A stretch of DNA of 64,000 bases, taken from Bacillota bacterium (GTDB lineage Bacteria; Bacillota; Limnochordia; Darwinibacteriales; JAAYFS01). Below are positions 44,529 to 52,233 of this stretch, piece after piece; within the stretch, counting starts at the first letter, position 1, and every line of letters begins with the position of its first letter. Where the stretch lies: contig JAAYFS010000052.1 in assembly GCA_012728115.1 (NCBI GenBank), positions 34,269-98,268 on the forward strand, written 5' to 3'. The translations under genes were made by a program, and so were the position numbers. The notes beneath the pieces were generated by a model that was not told the origin of the DNA, did not search any database, and saw only the letters and a list, made by a program, of their open reading frames with translations.

Positions 44529-46196
44529 TTACTCGACCGATAAGATATAGTAATACAGAGGTTGACCCCCTTTGTAAACTTCTACTTCACAATCTGGATA
44601 CTTTTCCTCAAGAGCATCTCTTAAAGCTTCAGCTTCCTCAGGATCTTGATCCTGTCCATAGTAGATACTTATTACTGAGCTATCTTCACTAACCATGTGC
44701 TCAACTAACTGAATGGTAACATCAGCAATACATTGACCAACACATGAGATTTTTCCTTCAACTAAGCCGATGATATCTTGTTCTTCAATATTCAACTCGC
44801 CTGCTTTAGATGCTCTAACTGCATAGGTTACTTCGCCAGTCTTTACTAATCGCATCGCCTGTTCCATCTCAGCTAGGTTAGCTTCAAGCGATGCCTCTGG
44901 GTTGAAACTAATTAAAGACGCTATTCCTTGCGGAACTGTCCGGGTAGCTAACACGCCTAGTTCTTTAGTGACAAACTCGCGAACCTGCTGTGCCGAGAAA
45001 ATAATATTCTTGTTGTTTGGCAAAATTATAACCGCATCAGCATTAACATTTTCCACAGCCTTAACCAATTCTTCAGTACTTGGGTTCATCGTTTGACCAC
45101 CGTGGACTATTTCATCAACGCCCAAACTCATCATTATTTCGGATAATTCCTTGCCTGGCGATACAGCAACAATACCTATCGGTTTACGAACAGATTCTTT
45201 CTCCGCTTCCATAGATTTGTTCTGAGTATATTGTTGGTTTTGAAGCTTCATATTATCAATTTTTATTTCAGTTAGGTCTCCTTGCTCAGCACAGAACTCG
45301 AGTACTAAACCTGGGTGATCGGTATGAATATGTACTTTTACTACATCACCATCGCCCACAACGAGCATCGACTCCCCATGAGGTTCAAGGTGATCTCGAA
45401 TATAGCCCACATCTAAGTCTTTTCCTTGGATAATGAACTCTGTACAGTATTTGTTTACTAAAACACCATCGATTAAAGTTATACCTTCCTCAAAGGGTTG
45501 GATAACATCTGTCACAGGGGTTTTAGTTTCCTCAGAAACAACAAGATCGTGGTTACGCAATCCAGCAAGTGCACTCTCTAAAATTAAGAGCAAGCCTTTA
45601 CCACCTGCGTCCACAACCCCTGCCTGCTTTAACACTGGAAGCATATTCATTGTGTTATCTAAAGCGATTCTTGCTCCTTCAATCGCCGCTTCTAATACTA
45701 TTTCTGCACCTTTTCTGTGCTTAGCAGCATCGTTAGCGGCCTTTGCAGCGGCTTTACCTACAGTCAACATTGTTCCCTCGACTGGTTTCAAAACCGCCCG
45801 ATAAGTTGTTTCCGAAGCCATTGTCAAGGCTCTGGCTAAATCTTCACCTGTTGCTTCCGTAACATTACTCAAACCTTCGGAAAACCCACGAAAATACTGT
45901 GATAATATTACACCACTATTACCTCGCGCTCCCATTAACGAGCCACGTGCAACAGCAGCACACACTTTACTAACGCTAACTGAATCTACTTTATCTAATT
46001 CTCTTAATGCAGCGGCCAGAGTTAGAGCCATATTCGTTCCTGTATCTCCATCCGGGACGGGAAACACATTGAGAGCATTTACTTGTTCCTTTTCGCGATC
46101 TATTATCTGCGCCGCAGCGAAGAACATCTTTTTAAAATCAGCGCCTTTTAAAACATCCAACGTTTTTTCCTCCCACTCAATTGTTCCATCAATCAT
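44529..46196 (-). CDS. fakA: DhaL/DAK2-domain protein YloV, FakA-like fatty acid kinase
   Basis: The 555-residue protein has an N-terminal DAK2/DhaL ATP-binding domain (FPVPDGDTGTNMALTL, GARGNSGVILSQYFRGFSEGL, DAGGKGLLLILE) and a DegV-like EDD C-terminal half. That is the composition of FakA. It acts with FakB/DegV, here the next gene. It overlaps the Asp23 gene stop by one base. Operon order Asp23-FakA-DegV is common in Firmicutes. The symbol is by homology. Confidence 0.88.
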   Translation of the reverse strand: MIDGTIEWEEKTLDVLKGADFKKMFFAAAQIIDREKEQVNALNVFPVPDGDTGTNMALTLAAALRELDKVDSVSVSKVCAAVARGSLMGARGNSGVILSQYFRGFSEGLSNVTEATGEDLARALTMASETTYRAVLKPVEGTMLTVGKAAAKAANDAAKHRKGAEIVLEAAIEGARIALDNTMNMLPVLKQAGVVDAGGKGLLLILESALAGLRNHDLVVSEETKTPVTDVIQPFEEGITLIDGVLVNKYCTEFIIQGKDLDVGYIRDHLEPHGESMLVVGDGDVVKVHIHTDHPGLVLEFCAEQGDLTEIKIDNMKLQNQQYTQNKSMEAEKESVRKPIGIVAVSPGKELSEIMMSLGVDEIVHGGQTMNPSTEELVKAVENVNADAVIILPNNKNIIFSAQQVREFVTKELGVLATRTVPQGIASLISFNPEASLEANLAEMEQAMRLVKTGEVTYAVRASKAGELNIEEQDIIGLVEGKISCVGQCIADVTIQLVEHMVSEDSSVISIYYGQDQDPEEAEALRDALEEKYPDCEVEVYKGGQPLYYYILSVE

Positions 46197-46567
46197 TACT
46201 TCCGTTTAATGTCGGTAACGCGAACACCCTGAACCCTAATATCAATGTTACGAACATTTAAACCTAGATGTTTTTCTACAGTATATCTAACTCGTTCTTG
46301 GATGTTTTTAGCAACTTCCGAGATTTTTAGACCATACTGCACTACAACATAGAGCCGTAGCCCAATACTATTATCATCATATAATTGAACATCAACGCCA
46401 CGGTCATAATTATCGCGTCGAAGAAGTTCAGATAAACCTTCTTGAACATTACGAGGTGCCATTCCTACTAAGCCATAACACTCCATGGCAGCAACCCCAC
46501 AAAAGGTAGCGATAACTTGTTCACTAATATATATGCTACCTAGTTCCAAGCGGATTTGCTGACTCAT
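46196..46567 (-). CDS. Asp23/Gls24 family envelope stress response protein (YloU)
   Basis: The 123-residue protein contains LGSIYISEQVIATFCGVAAMECYGLVGMAPR, a conserved Asp23 opening, and VVQYGLKISEVAKNIQERVRYTVEKHLGLNVRNIDIRVQGVRV at the end. The family associates with the membrane and envelope stress. It is divergent from rpmB and sits before fakA, the normal order in Bacillus. Confidence 0.93.
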   Translation of the reverse strand: MSQQIRLELGSIYISEQVIATFCGVAAMECYGLVGMAPRNVQEGLSELLRRDNYDRGVDVQLYDDNSIGLRLYVVVQYGLKISEVAKNIQERVRYTVEKHLGLNVRNIDIRVQGVRVTDIKRK

Positions 46568-46618
46568 CGTCTTCCCTCCTATGTGACATTATCAACTACC
46601 TACAAATAACCTATGTTA

Positions 46619-46647
46619 ATTCTATCTTTTTATAAATGAATTGTAAA
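46619..46647 (-). promoter_or_regulatory. SigA-type promoter of the Asp23-fakA-degV operon
   Basis: Minus-strand TTTACA and TAGAAT are 17 bases apart, about 45 bases before the gene start at 46567. It is back-to-back with the rpmB promoter. Confidence 0.8.
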
Positions 46648-46659
46648 GCAATTTTTACC

Positions 46660-46689
46660 TTGCCAAATCTCCCTCACGTATGGTACAAT
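46660..46689 (+). promoter_or_regulatory. rpmB promoter
   Basis: Plus-strand TTGCCA and TACAAT, 18 bases apart, with TGG before the -10 giving an extended -10 (TGGTACAAT). The -35 lies 12 bases from the -35 of the divergent promoter. Confidence 0.85.
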
Positions 46690-46742
46690 AAATATCGTTG
46701 TGAGATCTAGTTGTTTAGGTTCGAAGTTAGGAGGGAGAAAAT

Positions 46743-46934
46743 ATGGCCAGAAGATGCATCGTTTGTGATAAACATACCAAGACAGGAAACTCACGAAGCC
46801 ATGCTGAAAACAAAACCAGACGTACATGGAGACCGAATCTGCAAAAAGTTCGTGTGCTATTGAATGGTGCTAGTAGACGCGCCTACGTCTGCACTAGATG
46901 TCTGAAATCCGGTAAAGTTGAGCGGGCCATTTAA
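46743..46934 (+). CDS. rpmB: 50S ribosomal protein L28
   Basis: The 63-residue protein MARRCIVCDKHTKTGNSRSH... carries CxxC near the start and CTRCLKSGKVERAI near the end, the zinc-containing form of L28. It has a GGAGGGA ribosome site, its own promoter and terminator, and stands alone on the plus strand opposite the Asp23 gene. Confidence 0.98.
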   Translation: MARRCIVCDKHTKTGNSRSHAENKTRRTWRPNLQKVRVLLNGASRRAYVCTRCLKSGKVERAI

Positions 46935-46953
46935 TACCCTTAGATAGTACAAT

Positions 46954-46996
46954 AGCAGGCTCTCATAAGATTGACTTATGAGAGCCTGCTTTCATT
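46954..46996 (+). terminator. Bidirectional terminator between rpmB and thiN
   Basis: A perfect 16-bp stem pairs AGCAGGCTCTCATAAG (46954-46969) with its complement at 46975-46990. It is followed by TTTCATT on the plus strand and preceded by A residues, so it can serve convergent rpmB and thiN. Confidence 0.9.
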
Positions 46997-47045
46997 CTAT
47001 GCGAATCAATGCTTACTTATTAACGTTATAATAAACACTGATTTG

Positions 47046-47687
47046 CTAATAAATCACTAAAAGTATGCCCTCATTAACAGTAATTTTTACAGACTCACTG
47101 ATTGCTTGATTACTTATTCCCAAGGTTGTGCCCTTCATGATTGTAGCCTCTTGCAACGGGTAGTAAAGACCCTTAGTGCTAACCCCAGTTACCTCCTTGG
47201 TTAAAGCAATCAATGATACATTCATACCCTTAACCAATTCTAACACGATCGACTTATTTATTATTTCGAGCGTCATTTCCCTAGTTTTGATCCGGCCATT
47301 AATACCACATTCCCCAAGTTTGTAAAGTATCTCAAGATTACCTAAGGAATGATCTATTCTACCTCCCCACACACCTACCAAAGTTACATCGCTAACCCCG
47401 TTAGCGATACAATAATCTACCGCTAATTCTACATCAGTCTTATCTTTTTCGACAGGAAACGTGTACTTCTTCACTCGGTGTGTCTCCACAAACTTCTTGC
47501 TTTCATCATCGATCGAATCAAAATCACCAAAAACGAAGTCAGGAACGATACCCCATTTTTTTGCCCATTTCATTCCGCCATCTGCACAAATAACTAAGGC
47601 GTGCTCTGAAACAGAGAAATTTTCTGGAACATCAGCCCCCAAACCTATTATTACCGCCTTACACAGACCTTCCTCGCTGTGGTTCAA
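47046..47687 (-). CDS. thiN: Thiamine pyrophosphokinase
   Basis: The 213-residue protein has ALVICADGGMKWAKKWGIVPDFVFGDFDSIDDESK, FPVEKDKTDVELAVDYCI and GGRIDHSLGNLEIL, the ThiN signature. It transfers pyrophosphate from ATP to thiamine, making TPP. It overlaps the thiT stop by 29 bases, so uptake and activation of thiamine are cotranscribed under the TPP riboswitch. Confidence 0.95.
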   Translation of the reverse strand: MNHSEEGLCKAVIIGLGADVPENFSVSEHALVICADGGMKWAKKWGIVPDFVFGDFDSIDDESKKFVETHRVKKYTFPVEKDKTDVELAVDYCIANGVSDVTLVGVWGGRIDHSLGNLEILYKLGECGINGRIKTREMTLEIINKSIVLELVKGMNVSLIALTKEVTGVSTKGLYYPLQEATIMKGTTLGISNQAISESVKITVNEGILLVIY

Positions 47688-48180
47688 TGATCTCCCTCCG
47701 CGATTTTAGTAAGTGAATGACTAATACTGCAAGAATCAACTCTGGTAGCATATATGATCCGTTATACAGTAGCGAATATAACCATGGATGCATATCCTCT
47801 GGGAAAGTGGAAACCCAAAAGAGTAATCCCGCAATAACATGACTCACATAACGTGCTAAAGAACCAATTACTATTCCTACTTCATGCTTACCGAAAAATC
47901 CTGCTATACCAATTAAAGCATATGGAAGTGGATAGTCAAAGATCACTTGCCAAGGATTTAGAATATATGGATCCACTGTAAGCTGAAGCAATCCGTAAAT
48001 TGCCCCCCCAATAATCCCAATTACTGGTCCATTTCTAAAGGCTAGAACAAAGATCGGCATCATTTCCAAAGAAACAGAACCTCCATATGGCATTTTAATA
48101 AACCGTAATTGACCTAAAATCCATGATAAAGCAACCATCACGGCAATTTCGATCATCACACGTAACTGGTAATTTCTCAT
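47659..48180 (-). CDS. thiT: Thiamine transporter ThiT (ECF S component)
   Basis: This roughly 173-residue membrane protein has about six hydrophobic helices: LRVMIEIAVMVALSWILGQ, MMPIFVLAFRNGPVIGIIGG and GFFGKHEVGIVIGSLARYVSHVIAG. The GPVIGIIGGAIYGLLQL and WQVIFDYPLPYA segments match YuaJ/ThiT. The ATG at 48180 follows GGAAGGAG; the upstream 32 in-frame codons lie in the riboswitch leader. It binds thiamine and works with a shared ECF energising module. Confidence 0.93.
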   Translation of the reverse strand: MRNYQLRVMIEIAVMVALSWILGQLRFIKMPYGGSVSLEMMPIFVLAFRNGPVIGIIGGAIYGLLQLTVDPYILNPWQVIFDYPLPYALIGIAGFFGKHEVGIVIGSLARYVSHVIAGLLFWVSTFPEDMHPWLYSLLYNGSYMLPELILAVLVIHLLKSRREIIEPQRGRSV

Positions 48181-48230
48181 AAAATCTACTCCTTCCCGAA
48201 AATCTACAGCGCAACCGACCGAAGGGTAGA

Positions 48231-48271
48231 TAAAGAACAAAAACTGTGGTAGGCCGGCAGTCCACAGTTTT
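48231..48271 (-). terminator. Riboswitch-controlled terminator before thiT
   Basis: Minus-strand AAACTGTGG (48270-48262) pairs with CCACAGTTT (48249-48241), followed by TTGTTCTTTA. It lies directly downstream of the TPP aptamer, so TPP binding would favour termination. Confidence 0.88.
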
Positions 48272-48285
48272 AACATTCTCGACTA

Positions 48286-48374
48286 CCGCTTCCCTTCGCT
48301 GGTATTATCCAAACAGGTTCAAAGGGTTAGGATTAGTATAATCCATTCTCAGCCATTATCGGCACCCCTAGCGG
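48286..48374 (-). promoter_or_regulatory. TPP (thiamine pyrophosphate) riboswitch aptamer
   Basis: The minus strand contains the Thi-box core: GGGGTGCC, GCTGAGA, CCCTTTGAACCTG, GGATAATACCAGCGAAGGGAA. The ends pair (CCGCT/AGCGG) as P1. It precedes thiT-thiN and is followed by a terminator hairpin. Confidence 0.97.
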
Positions 48375-48454
48375 ATAAAAATTATTCGATTGTGCTGTCT
48401 CTTTAGAATTAATATATTCGCCAAAAAAGGAAATTTTCCTCTTTTTATAAAACT

Positions 48455-48484
48455 AAAATACCCTGCTAAAGTACAGGGTATTTT
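48455..48484 (-). terminator. Terminator of the candidate rod-like RNA
   Basis: AAAATACCCTG (48455-48465) pairs perfectly with CAGGGTATTTT (48474-48484); on the minus strand it ends in TTTTAGTTTT. It separates the RNA gene from the thiT leader and could act on both strands. Confidence 0.88.
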
Positions 48485-48682
48485 CTTGGGTCTAAAGAAA
48501 GACCGATACTCAAAAGAGTAGTTTAAATCCGCCACGCCCAAGGGAGATGTTATTTTAATTTTTATTTTTGTGGTAATCAAATTCAGTAGCAACACGATGT
48601 TGCCTACTTTTATTTAAGAATTATACTTCTATCCCCCTTTCTATTCGGAATTTTTACGTAATCGTGGTCTTCCTCTAGACCT
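48455..48682 (-). ncRNA. Candidate rod-like structured RNA with 6S-like architecture
   Basis: A consensus promoter (48689-48717) would start transcription near 48682, and a terminator ends it near 48455. The first 16 bases (48681-48666) pair without a break, with some G-U, to 48504-48489, just before the terminator. Inside are nested stems 48653-48646 with 48531-48525, 48639-48631 with 48548-48540, and an apical hairpin 48608-48598 with 48594-48585. A small side hairpin lies on the 3-prime arm (48520-48507). No ORF with a ribosome site fits. Size near 200 nt and a long rod with internal loops recall 6S RNA; I do not see a sequence match that proves it. Confidence 0.65.
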
Positions 48683-48688
48683 GTTTTC

Positions 48689-48717
48689 ATTATAAACTAA
48701 ATTGTCTGATTTGTCAA
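48689..48717 (-). promoter_or_regulatory. Consensus SigA promoter for the candidate RNA
   Basis: Minus-strand TTGACA and TATAAT with exactly 17 bases between them. This is a perfect match to both hexamers and the best promoter in the window. The start point at about 48682 coincides with the first base before the closing stem. Confidence 0.92.
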
Positions 48718-48746
48718 CTATTTTTAGAAATTTATTTAATTTATTA

Positions 48747-48772
48747 AGAAAGCCTCTTAAACGAGGCTTTCT
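48747..48772 (-). terminator. Terminator at the end of rpe
   Basis: Minus-strand AGAAAGCCTC (48772-48763) pairs with GAGGCTTTCT (48756-48747), with the rpe stop codon in the loop, followed by an AT-rich tract. The T-run is interrupted, so strength is uncertain. Confidence 0.7.
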
Positions 48773-49404
48773 CTCATTTCTTGAATATACTTAGCTGGGT
48801 CAGGATTATTAAAGATCGCTGAACCTGCAACAAAGATATTAACTCCACATTCTTTAAGTTTTCGAGCATTTTCTAAAGAAACTCCGCCATCAACTTGAAT
48901 CCCGATATCATAATCTTGAACTAGTTCCTTTAGATCTCTGATTTTCTGATACATTTCTGGTATGAACACTTGTCCGCCAAATCCTGGGTTTACAGTCATG
49001 ATAAGAACATAATCAATGTCTTCTCGAATATACTTAATTCCATCTACGGGTGTATGGGGATTGAAAACTACTCCCGCTTTAATGCCCCTCTCTTTGATCA
49101 TGGTTAATATTCGATGTAGGTGTGGAACAGTCTCATAATGAACCGACATCGATTTCGGGGATAATTCCGCAAATAACGGAATGAATTGCTCAGGCTTACT
49201 AACCATCAGATGAACATCAAGCGGTAAGCCGCAAGCTTTCTGAGCAGCTTTTACCACCAATGGACCAAAACTAAGATTTGGGACGTAATGACCATCCATT
49301 ATATCGATATGAAGCATATCGGCAGTTTTAATTGTCTGTAATTGTTCCCCTAACCTGCTAAAATCTGCCGCCAATAGTGAAGGACAGATCGTTAGTTCCT
49401 TCAT
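48757..49404 (-). CDS. rpe: Ribulose-phosphate 3-epimerase
   Basis: The 215-residue TIM-barrel enzyme has CPSLLAADFSRLGEQL, LHIDIMDGHYVPNLSFGP, DVHLMVSKPEQFI, VNPGFGGQVFIPEMYQKI and QVDGGVSLENARKL, all typical with metal-binding His and Asp. It interconverts ribulose-5-P and xylulose-5-P. It follows rsgA as in Bacillus. Confidence 0.97.
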   Translation of the reverse strand: MKELTICPSLLAADFSRLGEQLQTIKTADMLHIDIMDGHYVPNLSFGPLVVKAAQKACGLPLDVHLMVSKPEQFIPLFAELSPKSMSVHYETVPHLHRILTMIKERGIKAGVVFNPHTPVDGIKYIREDIDYVLIMTVNPGFGGQVFIPEMYQKIRDLKELVQDYDIGIQVDGGVSLENARKLKECGVNIFVAGSAIFNNPDPAKYIQEMRESLV

Positions 49405-49435
49405 TAATTAACCCCACCTTTCCAATACTTTTGGG

Positions 49436-50299
49436 TTAGCCTTTGGCACTTTCAAAAAACACTAGGTAGCTTTGATAGCGATCCAAAGCGATTTCCTTCT
49501 CCTTAAGTGCTTCCTTCACCGCACAGCCTGGTTCGCTAACGTGGTTACAACCTCGAAAACGACAATAGCTAGACAAACGCACTAATTCGGGAAAGAAGTT
49601 TTGGATCTCTTCTTTTGCATGAGTTTCCAAGGTTAAACGAGAAAAACCAGGAGTATCAGCGACTAAGCCTCCAGATTCCAGAGGAATTAGTTGAACACTA
49701 CGAGTGGTATGTTTGCCTCTCCCCAATTTCTTGCTTATCTCACCCACCTCTAAATTCAACTCTGGTCTTAGCTTATTAAGCAAAGAAGATTTACCTACAC
49801 CAGATGGACCAGCGAATGCTGAAATTTTCGCATATAATGATGCCTTTAATTCTTCAATTCCCTCATCTTTTTTTGCACTTGTTTTAATCACGGGGTAAGG
49901 AACGGTAGAATACAAACTCTCAATTTCCTCCGCCTTCTGAGGATCTAATTCGCTTTTTGATATACAGATCAACCCAGTTAAGCCTTCCGCTTCAGCCATA
50001 GCTAAGATCCCATCGATTAGCATTTGGTTTGGCTCCGGATCTTGAACTGCCACCACCACAACTACTTGCTCAATATTAGCTATCGGTGGTCTAACTAACG
50101 AAGTCCGGCGCGGTAAAATTTCCTCAACATGAAACGTACCATCAGTACTAACGCTTAGCAAACAATGGTCCCCAACTAAGACAGTATCATGCTTAAGTTT
50201 GAGTCGCCCACGTAATCTACAACCAGTAATTATGCAATTATCCTCGGTCTTAACATCATAAAGACCTCCAATTCCTTTGATAATAATCCCTTTCTGCAT
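49436..50299 (-). CDS. rsgA: Ribosome small-subunit GTPase RsgA
   Basis: The protein of about 287 residues has an OB-fold N-domain, then a circularly permuted GTPase (ICISKSELD, GPSGVGKSSLLNKL, DTPGFSRLTL) and a zinc-binding tail (CRFRGCNHVSEPGCAVKEAL). It tests late 30S assembly. I start at the ATG at 50299, one base past the prkC stop; the longer frame would sit inside prkC. Confidence 0.95.
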   Translation of the reverse strand: MQKGIIIKGIGGLYDVKTEDNCIITGCRLRGRLKLKHDTVLVGDHCLLSVSTDGTFHVEEILPRRTSLVRPPIANIEQVVVVVAVQDPEPNQMLIDGILAMAEAEGLTGLICISKSELDPQKAEEIESLYSTVPYPVIKTSAKKDEGIEELKASLYAKISAFAGPSGVGKSSLLNKLRPELNLEVGEISKKLGRGKHTTRSVQLIPLESGGLVADTPGFSRLTLETHAKEEIQNFFPELVRLSSYCRFRGCNHVSEPGCAVKEALKEKEIALDRYQSYLVFFESAKG

Positions 50300-50300
50300 A

Positions 50301-52229
50301 CTAATCCAATTCCTTAAAGAATTTATCTGTAAATTGTCGGCCACCAATATAAACTTGCACTTTAGCGTTGTCGCCTCGACCCTGAACAGTTTGACGTATC
50401 GTCTTACCGCCTGGTTGAACATCACGATACACTTCGCGGGCACCAAAGTCATCGATCACCAAGATTACTACCTCTTGCGCGGGACCTTCTGGCACCATTA
50501 TTGTTACTACCGCAGTATGCCATTGTGACTGCTCACCCCAACGAAGGATATCATCCAAATCTTGAACATCTGCTTTGTCATCGCCAGGTAATCCTTGTGA
50601 ATAAACAAAATCTACCTCATATCCTACTTCGACCTCAGTTTTTGGCGGCGGATTCTGTTCAATAATTCGGTTCGGTTGATACAAAGTACTAAATTCTGGA
50701 TAAGCATTTCCCATCTTCAGATTAAGTTCAGCTAATTGTTTCTTTACAGATTCCAAATCTTGACCACGAAAATCTGGTAAAGAAACGAACGACGATACTT
50801 CACGTTCCTTGTTAACCACCAAGTTAACAAGAGTACCTTTTGGGATAAAGTCGCCGCTAGCTGGTTCTTGCTTAACTACTGTGTTAAGAGCTAATTCTGG
50901 TTCGAAAACTTCATCCTCTTCACCCAAAGTAAAGCCAGCTTGTGTTAGCTCCAAGCGTGCTTCCCGCACACTCTTTCCAACAACATTTGGCATATGGATG
51001 TATTCAACCCCTTTACTAACTCGCACCATTATCTCTCTATTGGGTTTTACCTTCCTATTTGCTTGTGGTTCTTGACTAATAATATGATCTTTCGGAATCT
51101 CGTTATCAAAAACTTCAGTTTCGACCGTTAATATTAAACCTAGTGATTTTAATTCTGCCTCCGCTTCTGCCTTACTCATTCCTACGATCTTAGGGACAAC
51201 AACATCTTCAGGGAATAACCAATCAGTGATAAAACTTCCTAATCCCCAAATTAAAACAATTAAAAGGACCAGAGTAAATAAAGTGATAAAAAATCGTTTA
51301 AAAAGTCGATTCCCCTTCTTCGCTTTTTTCTTCTTTCGTTTCGGCATAGACTCCCCTCCCATTTGCGCCGCAACCTCAGTGACTGATAATTTCTGTGTCT
51401 CCTCAAGTTGCTTCTCCTCCTTGAGCATCTTCAGTGCCTTTAGCACTTCATCAGCGCTTTGCGGCCTAAGTTTCTGATCCTTAGCTAATAAACGCATCAC
51501 CAAAGAACTTAATTCTGGATCTATTCCCTCCCGCAATTCCTTTAATGGAGTTGGCCTATCTTGAATATGTTTAAGCGCGATCGCAATTGGAGAATCCCCA
51601 GTAAAAGGAACCCTTTGAGCAAGCATTTCATACATTACGATTCCTAAAGAATACAAATCGGATCGATGATTAACATTATTGCCTCTTGCCTGTTCTGGAG
51701 AAAAGTAGTGAACGGATCCTAATACTGTCCCTGTTTGGGTAAGGTTAGCGGAAGCGACCGCTTGAGCTATCCCAAAATCTGTTACCTTCACGGTCCCGTC
51801 CTCAGTGATCAGGATATTGTGAGGCTTGATATCCCGGTGGATAATGTTACTGCGATGCGCATGTGATAGGGCCATACATATTTGACTAGCGACGTTAATA
51901 ACGAATTCTTCCGAAAGAGGTTTTTCCTCTTTGATCACCTCACTCAGATTCTTGCCAGCAACATATTCCATCACGATAAAATGAATCTCTCCCGTATCCC
52001 CTACATCATAGATGTTTACAACATTCGGATGAGATAGACTAGCTGCGGCTTGAGCTTCTCTTCGAAAGCGTTGGATGAACTCATCATCACTGGAGAATTG
52101 GGAACGCAATATTTTAACGGCTACTATCCGGTTGAGTAATAAGTCTTTAGCTTTGTACACTAAAGCCATTCCACCATCGCCGATTTTTTCCTTAATCTCA
52201 TATCGATTAAGTAACACTTCTCCGATCAT
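50301..52229 (-). CDS. prkC: Serine/threonine protein kinase PrkC with PASTA repeats
   Basis: The 642-residue protein has a kinase domain: IGDGGMALVYKAKD loop, Lys39, HRDIKPHN (Asp133) and DFG (151-153). A juxtamembrane basic stretch (KRKKKKAKKGNR) and one transmembrane helix (about 312-335) follow. Three extracellular PASTA domains (about 342-405, 408-475, 477-545) lead to a further C-terminal domain of about 90 residues with beta character. PASTA repeats bind muropeptides; PrkC signals growth and spore germination. The PP2C phosphatase lies three genes upstream and an FHA protein one further. Confidence 0.96.
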   Translation of the reverse strand: MIGEVLLNRYEIKEKIGDGGMALVYKAKDLLLNRIVAVKILRSQFSSDDEFIQRFRREAQAAASLSHPNVVNIYDVGDTGEIHFIVMEYVAGKNLSEVIKEEKPLSEEFVINVASQICMALSHAHRSNIIHRDIKPHNILITEDGTVKVTDFGIAQAVASANLTQTGTVLGSVHYFSPEQARGNNVNHRSDLYSLGIVMYEMLAQRVPFTGDSPIAIALKHIQDRPTPLKELREGIDPELSSLVMRLLAKDQKLRPQSADEVLKALKMLKEEKQLEETQKLSVTEVAAQMGGESMPKRKKKKAKKGNRLFKRFFITLFTLVLLIVLIWGLGSFITDWLFPEDVVVPKIVGMSKAEAEAELKSLGLILTVETEVFDNEIPKDHIISQEPQANRKVKPNREIMVRVSKGVEYIHMPNVVGKSVREARLELTQAGFTLGEEDEVFEPELALNTVVKQEPASGDFIPKGTLVNLVVNKEREVSSFVSLPDFRGQDLESVKKQLAELNLKMGNAYPEFSTLYQPNRIIEQNPPPKTEVEVGYEVDFVYSQGLPGDDKADVQDLDDILRWGEQSQWHTAVVTIMVPEGPAQEVVILVIDDFGAREVYRDVQPGGKTIRQTVQGRGDNAKVQVYIGGRQFTDKFFKELD

Positions 52230-52233
52230 GGTA

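Noticed and set aside
48368..48595. 75-residue minus-strand ORF across the rpe-thiT gap
   Set aside because: It runs through the terminator and the RNA stems, has no ribosome site and an odd composition; the RNA explanation is better.
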